The position numbers were made by a program, and so were the translations under genes. Shown piece after piece: positions 1 to 8,351 of a stretch of 64,000 nucleotides of DNA. The stretch covers positions 1 through 64,000 of the forward strand of contig JAFZAC010000023.1 in assembly GCA_017548365.1 (NCBI GenBank). Reading direction: 5' to 3'. This DNA is from Muribaculaceae bacterium. GTDB lineage: Bacteria; Bacteroidota; Bacteroidia; Bacteroidales; Muribaculaceae. Every line of letters begins with the position of its first letter. Within the stretch, counting starts at the first letter, position 1. The notes beneath the pieces were generated by a model, which was not told the origin of the DNA, ran no database searches, and was given only the letters and a program-made list of their open reading frames with translations.

Positions 1-714
1 CAACTCGTTTAACAGGTTCTCTTGTAATGATGATGAATAACAGTCCAAACAATCTGCAATTCTCACATTGGGCGATTGAGCGGTAAGACGATGAATAATC
101 CCTTTGATTAGGGATTCAAGTTGTTCTATCAGCTTGCTTTGTATCACAATTCTGCGGTCGAGCAAGCCTAAAAAGTTGGCAATTTTCTTTTGTTCGGCAC
201 TTTGTGGCAATGAAACTGACATTTTCTTCAGTTCATTGCTATAAAGATGAACAACTGATACACCTTGTGCAATTTTTGCAATGTCATATTTCCTAATCCC
301 ATTGAGTTGATAACTCATAAATCGCCCATCGTGTGGCTCATTCAATCGAATAATATTAATGTCTCCTCCAAGCAGAACATTGTCATCAGTTACACAACGA
401 GCAGTTGCTATATCTTCTGCCGTTTCGCCAGACGAGGGAATTATAACATCGTTGCTTTGGCTCTTTACTAAATCAGTTGGATCCAAATCAGTTCTACTAA
501 CCACATCTTCAATTACTTCGTTTGAATATGTGGTGTATAACTCGCCATAAAGGATGCAAGGCAAGCCGGTTTCACTTCGTTGCTCTTTTGAAATGCCAGT
601 CCCTTTGCTGAACTCTGCAATTTCTTGCAAAGTTGACGGTTCCCACGGTTCTGTGAACTCTGGGAATCTCAAAGGGGGGACGTTTGGGCGTTTATTTTGT
701 TTATTCTCTGCCAT
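1..714 (-). CDS. hsdS: Type I restriction-modification specificity subunit HsdS, 3' part missing (window edge)
   Basis: The minus strand is open from an ATG at 714 to the window edge, giving the first 238 residues. The protein starts MAENKQNKRP and soon has LRFPEFTEPWEP, a typical HsdS opening. The first target-recognition domain ends near residue 190 in a conserved stretch (LPQSAEQKKIANFLGLLDRRI), which is the usual HsdS central helix region. HsdS sets the DNA sequence recognised by the HsdR2M2S complex. The gene starts 19 bases after the hsdM stop and is the last gene of hsdR-hsdM-hsdS. The second recognition domain lies outside the window, so target specificity and gene integrity cannot be judged. 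Such subunits often recombine, so inverted partial hsdS copies may lie just to the left. Confidence 0.9.
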   Translation of the reverse strand, partial: MAENKQNKRPNVPPLRFPEFTEPWEPSTLQEIAEFSKGTGISKEQRSETGLPCILYGELYTTYSNEVIEDVVSRTDLDPTDLVKSQSNDVIIPSSGETAEDIATARCVTDDNVLLGGDINIIRLNEPHDGRFMSYQLNGIRKYDIAKIAQGVSVVHLYSNELKKMSVSLPQSAEQKKIANFLGLLDRRIVIQSKLIEQLESLIKGIIHRLTAQSPNVRIADCLDCYSSSLQENLLNEL

Positions 715-733
715 AATGATTGATAATCCTTAA

Positions 734-2287
734 TTATTCAACAATGCCCAATTCTTTGAGATAGATTTCGATTTCCTTATCAAGCTCTGTCCGCTCGGCT
801 TCAAGGCGCTTGATATCGGCCATTACAGCTTTAATGTCGATAGGTTCTTCTTCCTCGAAGGTGTCCACATAGCGAGGAATGTTGAGATTGTAGTCATTCT
901 CTTTAACTTCTTCGAGAGATGCGAGATGACTATATTTCTCTATTTCCTTACGCTCACGGAAGGTTGAAACAATCTTCTCGATGTGCTCTGGACGCAACTT
1001 GTTTTGTGTCTTCACCTTTTCAAACTCCTTGCTCGCGTCGATAAACAGAATGTTGTCGTCCTCCTTGCGGCACTTTTTCAGTACGAGAATGCAGGTAGGA
1101 ATACTAGTTCCATAAAAGATGTTTGCTGGCAAGCCAATGATTGCGTCAATATAATTCTTGGTTTCAATCAGGAATTGGCGAATTTTGCCCTCGGCATTGC
1201 CACGGAACAGCACACCGTGAGGTGCTACGCAGGCCATCGTTCCACCTTCGTTGAGGTGATGAATCATGTGCAAGATGAAAGCGTAGTCGGCTTTCGACTT
1301 AGGCGCAAGAACACCAGCCTTGCTGAAGCGGTCATCTGACAGGAACTTGCTGTCGGAACTCCAAGTCGCACTGAAAGGTGGATTTGCTACTACAGCATCA
1401 AACTGGCGGTCTTCAAAAGCGTCAGCCTCTAACGTGTCGCCATTCTCGATAGAGAAATTGCTGAACTTGATGCCATGAAGCAGCATGTTCATTCGTGCCA
1501 GATTGAAAGTCGTTGGGTTCTTCTCTTGACCGAATATGTCCTCAGCGCGTCCGTTGCGGGCGGCACGAATTAACAGCGACCCAGAGCCACAAGTAGGGTC
1601 ATACACGTTGCGAAGGCGAGTTGTGCCAGTAGTCACAATATCAGCTAGAATTTGGCTCACTTCCTGAGGAGTGTAGAACTCACCAGCCTTTTTGCCCGCT
1701 CCAGCGGCAAACTGTGATATCATATATTCGTAAGCGTCGCCAAGGATGTCGATGTCGCTTGCCTCGTCAAGCCCGAAGTTGATATCATCAAGGGCAAGTA
1801 GCACATTGCTTATGAGCGTATTTTTATCATCTGCAGTTTTGCCGAGTTTAGGCGATGCAAGATCAATGTCGCTGAACAGTCCACCGAAATCTTCCTCACT
1901 CTCTTGCCCAAGCGTGCTATCCTCTATGCGTTTGAGCGAGCGTTCCAACGTTGGCAGAATATTCTCCTTTCTGCTTATTGCATCGATGATTGACGAGAAC
2001 AAGAATCCTGGTTCCACAAAGTAACCGATATTCTCCAGGCACTCCGTTTTCACATCTTCCTTCAGTTCTTCTGCTTCTTCATCATGGCGCTGCCATAGAG
2101 CTTTGAAAGTAACTTTATCGTCACTCAAAATCTCATCGCCAAATTTCTCTATTTTCTCGGAAAGGTATTTATAGAAAATAAATCCTAACGAGAAATACAT
2201 AAACTCTCCTGCGCTCATGTTTCCTCGCAGTGTGTTGGCAACCGTCCACAGTTGGTTGCGTAGTTTCTGTTGGAGTTCTTCGCTCAT
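734..2287 (-). CDS. hsdM: Type I restriction-modification DNA methyltransferase subunit HsdM
   Basis: This is the N6-adenine methyltransferase subunit of the type I complex; it uses S-adenosylmethionine and needs HsdS for targeting. The frame is open up to 2365, but I chose the inner ATG at 2287 because MSEELQQKLRNQLW is the normal HsdM start and gives 517 residues, the usual family length. Numbered from there, an N-terminal helical domain (1-200) leads to FYTP (204-207), motif I DPTCGSG (230-236) and catalytic motif IV NPPF (302-305). A long charged helix ends the protein, as expected for contact with HsdS. It follows hsdR closely and precedes hsdS by 19 bases, so the three are one operon. 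All catalytic motifs look intact. Confidence 0.95.
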   Translation of the reverse strand: MSEELQQKLRNQLWTVANTLRGNMSAGEFMYFSLGFIFYKYLSEKIEKFGDEILSDDKVTFKALWQRHDEEAEELKEDVKTECLENIGYFVEPGFLFSSIIDAISRKENILPTLERSLKRIEDSTLGQESEEDFGGLFSDIDLASPKLGKTADDKNTLISNVLLALDDINFGLDEASDIDILGDAYEYMISQFAAGAGKKAGEFYTPQEVSQILADIVTTGTTRLRNVYDPTCGSGSLLIRAARNGRAEDIFGQEKNPTTFNLARMNMLLHGIKFSNFSIENGDTLEADAFEDRQFDAVVANPPFSATWSSDSKFLSDDRFSKAGVLAPKSKADYAFILHMIHHLNEGGTMACVAPHGVLFRGNAEGKIRQFLIETKNYIDAIIGLPANIFYGTSIPTCILVLKKCRKEDDNILFIDASKEFEKVKTQNKLRPEHIEKIVSTFRERKEIEKYSHLASLEEVKENDYNLNIPRYVDTFEEEEPIDIKAVMADIKRLEAERTELDKEIEIYLKELGIVE

Positions 2288-2374
2288 ATCTTGTGTTGAT
2301 TTAGTGTCTATCGACCGAAATGCTTTCATTCGGCAAATCAAAAACAGGTTCTTATTTGCTCTCACTTACTCGCA

Positions 2375-5194
2375 TTAGTCCCAATTAAATATGTTGATTA
2401 TGTTATTTAATGCAGCCAAGATGCGTTTTACAGCCTTTCGTGTTTTAGACAGACCGAGGTGCTGCTCACGCACTGCCTCTTGGATGATTTCGGGTTTCTG
2501 TTTTTGAAGGTAATCATATTCCGAGAGGAATCTGTCAAGCACTTCTACAGGCACCCCCTCAGTTTTTGCCAGCTGCTCAATGGCTTTGTTGCGTTCCTCT
2601 TTAACGTAGTTGTTCAGGCGGCTCTCGAGATCCATAGTGCCATCAGCCTTAGCCTGCTCAAAGTTGTCACGGTCTTCATCCACATTCTGTTGAATGAATC
2701 CGTCAATGAGTTTTGCCTTATTACGCATCTCAGCATCCTTAATCATCGTGTCGATAATCTGACGGCGACGCTCTTGATAGTCCTCATCAGATGGATTAAG
2801 GTCAGCAATGAGTTGGAGAATGTATGCCACATTGATGATATCGCTGTGAAGCAGCTCAAGACAGAAGTCTATGTCTTCTATAGTTTGTTGCTCGCCGTAT
2901 GGCACTTCAGGTTCTGCTGCTTCTTGATTATCGAGGCCTGTACTACCAAGAGCCATATCGAGGTACTTGCTACGGAAGTCCATAAACTCCTGCTCCGGCA
3001 TCGCAAGTTCCTTATCATCCTCGTCAAACTCATTATAGACTTGCATCTCGGCATGTTTCTTCAATATCTCACGGAAGGCAAGGATGAAGTCTCGTTTGTC
3101 GTTTTCGCTTACTAATTGGTCAACCCCTTGTACTGTTGGGTATAATTCCTTGAATTGCGTAACTAGTTCGTTGTATTCTTGTCTTACACTCTCAAACGGC
3201 TCTCGGATGATCGTGCCAAGTTCCTCGGGGTTTGCCGTGCTGCTGAACAGCTTTATTGAGGCATCTACTTTTTCTTTAAGGTCACGGAAGCAGACTATTT
3301 TACCAAAGCGTTTCTTCTCGTTCAGCACACGGTTTGTACGGCTAAAAGCTTGCAGCAAGCCGTGATACTCCATGTTCTTGTCAACATAGAGCGTATTGAG
3401 CTTTTTGCTGTCGAAGCCAGTCAGGAACATTCCCACCACAAGAAGCAAGTCCAACGGTTTCATGTTTGGGTCTTTCTTTTTCATGCGGCGGTTAATATCA
3501 TCGTAGTAGGCACTGAAATTTTCAGTGGAGAATTTAGTGCCATATCGCTCATTGTAGTCATCCATGATGGCTTGCAGCTCATCTCCTTGTGTCAAGTCAT
3601 CGGCAAACCCAGCGTTCATGCCGGTATTGTCATCATCCTGGTCAGGATTTTGCTGATAGGTGAATACCGCACCGATTGAGATTTTTGGATTCAGCGATTT
3701 GAAAATCTTGTAGTATTTAATGAGCTGTGATACCGATTGTACAGCAAACAGTGCGTCATATTCGCCATCAAGTGTTGACTTATTGAAGTTGTTGAGAATG
3801 AACTGAGCCACCTCGGTCATACGACCCTCATCTTCGGTATTCATATCAAGGTTGCCTGTATAATACTCAACAAGGAACCCCAGCACATTCTCGTCGGCGA
3901 TAGCATCTTTAATCAGATATTTGTGCAAGCACTCGCCAAATATTTCTTTAGTTGTATGCTGGCTGACAGCATTCTCGGCGAAGATTGGAGTGCCGGTGAA
4001 GCCGAAACATTGGCTATTTTGAAAGAAATTGACAATGTTCTTATGACTCTCTCCAAAATGACTGCGGTGGCACTCGTCAAAGATCATTACCACACGCTTA
4101 TTCTTGCAGTCTTGGATCTTTTTGTTATAGCGGTCACGAGTGACGGCCACATTCAGTTTCTGAATAGTAGTGATGATGATTTTGCTATTGCTACCCAAGC
4201 GTTTTATCAGCTCACGAGTGCTGTCTGTACCATCTACAGCGCCAGGTTCAAATGCCTCGTACTCACTTTGCGTCTGGGTGTCGAGGTCGTGGCGGTCAAC
4301 CACAAACATTACCTTGTCCACGCCTTCCACCTCGCTCACCAGCTGTGCTGCTTTGAAAGAAGTCAGCGTTTTTCCTGCGCCTGTGGTATGCCAAATATAA
4401 CCATTATCATTGCTGATTTGAACTCTGTTGAGGATTTCCTCAACTGCGTAATACTGGTATGGACGCAATACCATTAGGCACTTGTCTCCTTCATGCAGAA
4501 CGATGTATTTGCTGATCATCTTGCCAAGCGTGCAACGGTCAAAGAACATTGCAGCAAAGAGACTCAGATCGTTGAATGGGTTGTTATCTTTATCTGTCCA
4601 GTTGAATGTGAACTTGTAGCCTTGATTGGGGTTGTTTGCGAAGTAGCGAGTGTTTACTCCATTGGAAATAACGAAGATTTGAATGTAGTCAAACAAGCCA
4701 TGGAACGAAGTCTTATGATAACGTTGTATTTGATTGTAAGCTTGCTTTAGCTCTATACCACGCTTCTTCAACTCGATTTGAACGAGTGGCAAACCATTTA
4801 TAAGGATGGTAACATCATAACGGCATTTCTTACGACCCTCGATAGTGATTTGATTACTTATCTGGAACTCGTTCTTGCACCAGTTCTGCTTATTTAGGAA
4901 TTCAACCCAGATGCGGTTGCCATCTTCTGTGTCAAGAGGGTACAAATCTCGAAGCTTCTTTGCCTTGTCAAAACGAGAACCACCTTCAAGAAATATAAGA
5001 ATCCTCTCAAATTCAGCATCGGTGAAATGCTCACGCCCTAGTTGTGCGAGTTTCTTGCGGTTGTGTTTCTCAAGTTGAGCCTTGAAATTTGCGTGAAGAT
5101 TGGTTTCTTCGTTAATCTTCACGTACTCATAACTCATATCTTGAAGGGCTTTAATTAACCCTTGTTCTAATGCCGCTTCGCTCTGTGTTACCAT
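2375..5194 (-). CDS. hsdR: Type I restriction endonuclease motor/nuclease subunit HsdR
   Basis: This 939-residue protein is the translocase and cutting subunit of the type I system. An N-terminal nuclease domain carries D127 and the E141-L-K pair (CRYDV, then QIELKKRG). The SF2 motor has Walker A TGAGKT (271-276), the DECH box (373-376) and GFTGTP (398-403). A helical C-terminal region for complex assembly follows, and the length matches EcoR124-type HsdR proteins. It is the first gene of hsdR-hsdM-hsdS. A possible -7 element (TAATTTTG, minus strand) lies at 5236-5229, about 40 bases before the ATG, but its -33 partner is unclear. The nuclease and helicase motifs are all present, so the enzyme looks active. 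Confidence 0.95.
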   Translation of the reverse strand: MVTQSEAALEQGLIKALQDMSYEYVKINEETNLHANFKAQLEKHNRKKLAQLGREHFTDAEFERILIFLEGGSRFDKAKKLRDLYPLDTEDGNRIWVEFLNKQNWCKNEFQISNQITIEGRKKCRYDVTILINGLPLVQIELKKRGIELKQAYNQIQRYHKTSFHGLFDYIQIFVISNGVNTRYFANNPNQGYKFTFNWTDKDNNPFNDLSLFAAMFFDRCTLGKMISKYIVLHEGDKCLMVLRPYQYYAVEEILNRVQISNDNGYIWHTTGAGKTLTSFKAAQLVSEVEGVDKVMFVVDRHDLDTQTQSEYEAFEPGAVDGTDSTRELIKRLGSNSKIIITTIQKLNVAVTRDRYNKKIQDCKNKRVVMIFDECHRSHFGESHKNIVNFFQNSQCFGFTGTPIFAENAVSQHTTKEIFGECLHKYLIKDAIADENVLGFLVEYYTGNLDMNTEDEGRMTEVAQFILNNFNKSTLDGEYDALFAVQSVSQLIKYYKIFKSLNPKISIGAVFTYQQNPDQDDDNTGMNAGFADDLTQGDELQAIMDDYNERYGTKFSTENFSAYYDDINRRMKKKDPNMKPLDLLLVVGMFLTGFDSKKLNTLYVDKNMEYHGLLQAFSRTNRVLNEKKRFGKIVCFRDLKEKVDASIKLFSSTANPEELGTIIREPFESVRQEYNELVTQFKELYPTVQGVDQLVSENDKRDFILAFREILKKHAEMQVYNEFDEDDKELAMPEQEFMDFRSKYLDMALGSTGLDNQEAAEPEVPYGEQQTIEDIDFCLELLHSDIINVAYILQLIADLNPSDEDYQERRRQIIDTMIKDAEMRNKAKLIDGFIQQNVDEDRDNFEQAKADGTMDLESRLNNYVKEERNKAIEQLAKTEGVPVEVLDRFLSEYDYLQKQKPEIIQEAVREQHLGLSKTRKAVKRILAALNNIINIFNWD

Positions 5195-5320
5195 AAATAT
5201 AGGGAATTATAATCCTTAATGTTGCGTGCAAAATTACAAATTTCACACCTATTTATAAAATAATATTTACAAAAGTTATCAATAAACAGCAAATGACAAT
5301 GCTAACGATGCCTACTCTTT

Positions 5321-6019
5321 TTATTTCTTCCTTTTCTTTGCGAAAAGAGCAGCAAAGTAGCTCTCCATATATTGAGCAAAGACTTCAGCATTTTGCTCGA
5401 TGCGATATTTTTTGTCAGCAACAGTCTTTTGTATTCTGTTTCCACGAAACGCATAGAGTGGAATAATGTAGATTCCACGTGGATTATTGCCAGTGCGCCC
5501 ATAAGCATAGGCAATAAGTACTACACGTTTATTCTTTCTTTGGAAGTAGCGATAGCGTTGTAGCTGTTCCTTTTTCATCTCATAGAAATAACCTTTTTCA
5601 TCACGTTGCCAGTAATGGTTCCATTTACATTCGATAAAATAATCAAGAGTCATTCCGTTTATTACATGTTGAATGTGAATGTCCGGATTGAGATTGCTGT
5701 GGTCATAAATACCATCAACATATTTATCACCAGTCCACGAGAGCAGTTTATACCGTTTCTTGTCTTTAAGGAAAGATACAATAAGTTTCTCGAAAAGCAG
5801 ACCATTTTTCGCTCTGTAATCTATAAGTTCCACCTCAGGTTTGTCAAGCACAATAGATTTACTTGCTGCTTCAATGATTTCGTCAACGTTCATTCCATAA
5901 GCTCTGGCAAACTCACGAATCAATGACTTCTCGTTGGTAGAGATTAGTCCATCTGCAGTTACAACTCTAACAAGCCATTCAAGTGTTTCTTCAGGTGAAA
6001 GATACTTATGTGATGCCAT
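5321..6019 (-). CDS. TerB-like domain fused to a PD-(D/E)xK nuclease-like domain
   Basis: The protein has 232 residues. Its first ~55 (ADGLISTNEKSLIREFARAYG) look like the small acidic helical TerB/DjlA-N fold seen in tellurite-resistance and phage-defence proteins. The rest fits a PD-(D/E)xK restriction fold: E77 in FEK, D113 in PDI, the E130-C-K132 pair (FIECKW) and a following Q152. The C-terminus is basic (AKKRKK). The catalytic assignment comes from motif spacing only. The gene is on the same strand as hsdR and ends 126 bases before the hsdR start, so it may be read with the restriction operon or from its own promoter at 6041-6048. A helper nuclease of the type I system or a stand-alone defence nuclease are both possible. 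Confidence 0.6.
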   Translation of the reverse strand: MASHKYLSPEETLEWLVRVVTADGLISTNEKSLIREFARAYGMNVDEIIEAASKSIVLDKPEVELIDYRAKNGLLFEKLIVSFLKDKKRYKLLSWTGDKYVDGIYDHSNLNPDIHIQHVINGMTLDYFIECKWNHYWQRDEKGYFYEMKKEQLQRYRYFQRKNKRVVLIAYAYGRTGNNPRGIYIIPLYAFRGNRIQKTVADKKYRIEQNAEVFAQYMESYFAALFAKKRKK

Positions 6020-6040
6020 ATGTTAGTTCTTATATCTGCG

Positions 6041-6048
6041 CAAAGATA
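6041..6048 (-). promoter_or_regulatory. Bacteroidales -7 element for the TerB/nuclease gene
   Basis: The minus strand reads TATCTTTG here, an exact match to the Bacteroidetes -7 consensus TAnnTTTG, 22 bases before the ATG at 6019. No clear -33 TTTG was found. Confidence 0.5.
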
Positions 6049-6519
6049 ATAAATTATCTGTATAGCTCTCATTCCGAAATATCATAAATTAATTATGTTC
6101 ATGGCAAATTCATTTTTTAAGGCTTCATAAACGATATTCTCTCTGTAGCCACTCGATCGCAAACACTGAAATAGGCAAACTCACCAATCAGGATTCGTCA
6201 AGAATTAGACATCTGTCAGGGATTATGGCTGCATGTTGCGGAATATCAATTTAGGTCGGTATTCGTTGCATATAAATAATTAGCACATTTGACATGTCAA
6301 ATCCAAGAATACCACACGCTTCTTTAACATATCCACGAACAACCTCATCTGCGACACGATCTGTCATACAATTGATGTTTGTTATAATGAAGTATCTATA
6401 CTAATATACAGTTTTTGAGAAACGGAGAAAAATGTTATAGTTTTGACAGTGCAAAGTTCGGGACAATATAGTTAACGACAAAAAAACGTTAATTATTTTT
6501 AATTCCCAAAAAATAAAAC
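6049..6519. other. Gene-poor stretch with possible decayed coding remnants
   Basis: No convincing gene is present. The minus strand holds a 38-codon open frame at 6367-6251 (starting MTDRVADEVVRGYVKEA) and, further on, a short frame ending near 6090 that contains GYRENIVYEALKNEFAM. Both look protein-like in composition but have stops on each side and no visible start context. They may be leftovers of a lost gene. The remainder is AT-rich with no repeat or RNA gene that I could see. Confidence 0.3.
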
Positions 6520-6547
6520 AAAAAGCCACACCCAATGTGGTATGGCT
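6520..6547 (-). terminator. Rho-independent terminator after the XRE antitoxin gene
   Basis: On the minus strand a 9-bp stem (AGCCATACC with GGTGTGGCT, one G-U pair) closes a 6-base loop and is followed by a T run. It lies about 30 bases after the antitoxin stop. Confidence 0.7.
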
Positions 6548-6575
6548 TTCATAAGCGGTTCTAGTAGCTTTTTCT

Positions 6576-6827
6576 TTAGTTAATCAAGTTCATGGAGAGT
6601 CTAGTTTCAATCAAGGCAATGGTGCGGAGAGTAAAATTATGCCTTCCTGTGAGCCATCTTGATACTTCGGAGTCACGTTTGCCGAGCATTTGGGCAAATT
6701 GCTTTTGTGTGATGCCTTTTTCTTTTAGGGCGGCATCGAGCCTTGCAGCCAGCAAGTAGGAAATCTCAAATTCTCTTTTGACATCTGCTGGTATTGCATC
6801 GAAGGCTTCCCGTAGCAGTGCGTTCAT
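6576..6827 (-). CDS. XRE-family helix-turn-helix antitoxin (HigA-like)
   Basis: This 83-residue protein has a Cro/CI-type HTH at about residues 39-70 (GITQKQFAQMLGKRDSEVSRWLTGRHNFTL, spanning both helices). A short N-terminal helix region is typical of HigA-type antitoxins. Its start is 10 bases after the stop of the toxin-like gene, so the order is toxin then antitoxin, as in higBA. It would bind and neutralise the toxin and repress the shared promoter at 7335-7342. It could also be a lone regulator, but the spacing and partner make a TA pair the best reading. Confidence 0.75.
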   Translation of the reverse strand: MNALLREAFDAIPADVKREFEISYLLAARLDAALKEKGITQKQFAQMLGKRDSEVSRWLTGRHNFTLRTIALIETRLSMNLIN

Positions 6828-6837
6828 AACGTTTTGG

Positions 6838-7314
6838 TTAAAGTGTCATTTTTATGTTGTCGATGTTAGTTATAATGTTTTTTTGTATTGTTATCTTTCC
6901 ATTTCTTTGCATTTTCTTCAATAGTGAGTCGAATGCTTGCAAGTCACAGACATAACCATTTAAAATAGGGTCTTCTTCATAGGTGGCAGTCGTCTTGATT
7001 CCGCCATTCCCTAATATTAGAATCTCATTGCTGATACGCAAGCAATATAATCGCAATCTTTTTGAGTCTATAGCTAACGCTGCAGTATTATCGGAATACT
7101 TGCCTTCTATTCTAAAAAAACGTTCAAGTGCCCCATCTGAAACGATTTTCATTATAGCAAAGATTATTTTTTGATAATCTCGACTTACTGTAGCGTTTTG
7201 CTTAAATGCGGTCATAAACTTCTCAAACTCGCTCTCATTACCATTTATGCAGATTGAGTATAGGCCCACATTGTCAGATTGTTCTATTGTTTTGAGAGTA
7301 TATTCTTTTGTCAT
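6838..7314 (-). CDS. Toxin-like partner of the XRE antitoxin
   Basis: The protein has 158 residues. The N-terminal ~55 are helical; then FFRIEGKYSDN (67-77), a basic strand RLRLYCLRISNEILILGNGG (87-106) and a C-terminal helix. This pattern of a compact beta sheet with basic residues, beside a HigA-like protein, resembles RelE/HigB-type ribosome-dependent RNases, although the protein is longer than usual. I recognise the layout from Bacteroides-type TA loci but cannot point to catalytic residues. A good -7 element lies just upstream. The function as a toxin is inferred from the pairing. Confidence 0.55.
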   Translation of the reverse strand: MTKEYTLKTIEQSDNVGLYSICINGNESEFEKFMTAFKQNATVSRDYQKIIFAIMKIVSDGALERFFRIEGKYSDNTAALAIDSKRLRLYCLRISNEILILGNGGIKTTATYEEDPILNGYVCDLQAFDSLLKKMQRNGKITIQKNIITNIDNIKMTL

Positions 7315-7334
7315 ATAATATAATTTTATGTGTG

Positions 7335-7342
7335 CAAAGTTA
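7335..7342 (-). promoter_or_regulatory. -7 promoter element of the toxin-antitoxin operon
   Basis: The minus strand reads TAACTTTG, matching TAnnTTTG, 21 bases before the toxin ATG at 7314. It implies that the TA pair has its own promoter, separate from the upstream SecB-like cassette. Confidence 0.55.
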
Positions 7343-7432
7343 ATAAAAATAATTGAAATAATTCACTTTTATGTAAATTTTGCAAGAATTTTAATATTAT
7401 TTAATGGTTTAAATGCAAAACTAAGTAGGAAT

Positions 7433-7454
7433 AAAAAAGCCGCTCGAAAGCGGC
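7433..7454 (-). terminator. Strong terminator after the SecB-like gene
   Basis: The minus strand forms GCCGCT-TTCG-AGCGGC, a GC-rich 6-bp stem with a stable tetraloop, followed by six T residues. It lies 29 bases after the stop of the SecB-like gene and closes the three-gene operon. Confidence 0.85.
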
Positions 7455-7482
7455 CATATCTCCACAAGAAAGTGAAGCGGGG

Positions 7483-7926
7483 TTATTGCCCCACTGTGAA
7501 CACCGAATTGCTCTTGATTGTTTCCATCAAGTTGATTGGAGGTAGGACAACCGCCTCGAACGCACTACCCTGTGTTTTGGCTGCAATAGCGCCGCGGGCG
7601 GCACCGACAGCGATTGTTGCCATATACCTGCAGAAATACGCTTCGACGATCAGATGCGTCCTGCTATCATCATACAGACTCTCGAACGTGGAAGGTTCGA
7701 TTGAAAACACACATGAAAGCGTCAACTCAATAAGTTTGTTTTCACCTTTGGTAAAGACAAACGAGCTGAGGCATTTTATGCATTTGAGGTCGAAATTAAC
7801 TTGGAACGAGAAGGATGTGTTTATTCCCAGCTCATCCTTTTCATTCAATTGCTGTGGTTGCATTTTGAAGTCTTCAACTGCAACCTGAACAATGCGGTAA
7901 GCAATTATTTTCTCAGGTTGTGCCAT
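7483..7926 (-). CDS. SecB-like chaperone
   Basis: This 147-residue protein resembles the SecB fold: an N-terminal beta region, then GAARGAIAAKTQG (108-120) and LPPIN (128-132), which echo the conserved helix and the final proline-containing strand of SecB. True SecB is tetrameric and keeps proteins unfolded for export. Bacteroidetes and other lineages also carry SecB-like proteins that fold or protect antitoxins in toxin-antitoxin-chaperone systems, such as the M. tuberculosis HigBA-Rv1957 locus and the phage-defence system CmdTAC. Here it is the last gene of a three-gene operon with 2- and 3-base gaps, inside a defence region, which favours the TAC role over general export. The assignment rests on motif resemblance. 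Confidence 0.6.
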   Translation of the reverse strand: MAQPEKIIAYRIVQVAVEDFKMQPQQLNEKDELGINTSFSFQVNFDLKCIKCLSSFVFTKGENKLIELTLSCVFSIEPSTFESLYDDSRTHLIVEAYFCRYMATIAVGAARGAIAAKTQGSAFEAVVLPPINLMETIKSNSVFTVGQ

Positions 7927-7929
7927 AAG

Positions 7930-8349
7930 TTAAGCTGCTATTTCGAATTGAATATTATCATAAGCAAGAGTATCGACACCCTCAATAACATGATAGGTTG
8001 TCGCAGGTGTTTTGCTATTGTTCCAGCCGCCAAGACTCTGCAGCCCAATAGCGAGTGTAAGCTTTTCGAAAATAGAATAAGAGTTTGCAGTTAAAATTTG
8101 CGCATTATCTGTCAATTTGAACAGTTTTTCCTCATCAGTGAACAAAGGAGCGTCATCACCATATATTTGGACCATTTTGTCGTTGAAAGCGATAGCTTCG
8201 ACGTTAAAATCCTCACTTTCATCAATCATAGACGAGGGCGAAAAACTGACAATATAAGTGCGATACTTTTTACTGTACTCGTATTTTACCACAAGCCAAT
8301 TGAAGCGTTCAATCATTTGGTTTGCCCAATCTTTTATCAACTGTTCCAT
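7930..8349 (-). CDS. Unknown 139-residue protein between HEPN-like and SecB-like genes
   Basis: I do not recognise a named family. The sequence is acidic (YGDDAPLFTDEEKLF at 63-77) with a predicted alpha/beta pattern and no signal peptide or membrane segment. The last ~30 residues (TPATTYHVIEGVDTLAYDN region) are hydrophobic and polar without charge runs, which is what one would expect of a chaperone-dependent tail, though this is a guess. It starts 2 bases after the HEPN-like stop and ends 3 bases before the SecB-like start, so the three proteins are almost certainly made together. By position it is the candidate antitoxin of a TAC module, or the effector. Confidence 0.6.
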   Translation of the reverse strand: MEQLIKDWANQMIERFNWLVVKYEYSKKYRTYIVSFSPSSMIDESEDFNVEAIAFNDKMVQIYGDDAPLFTDEEKLFKLTDNAQILTANSYSIFEKLTLAIGLQSLGGWNNSKTPATTYHVIEGVDTLAYDNIQFEIAA

Positions 8350-8351
8350 GA

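Noticed and set aside
7328..7888. Plus-strand frame opposite the SecB-like gene
   Set aside because: It runs through the terminator hairpin at 7433-7454 and lies antisense to the cassette; no coding features.
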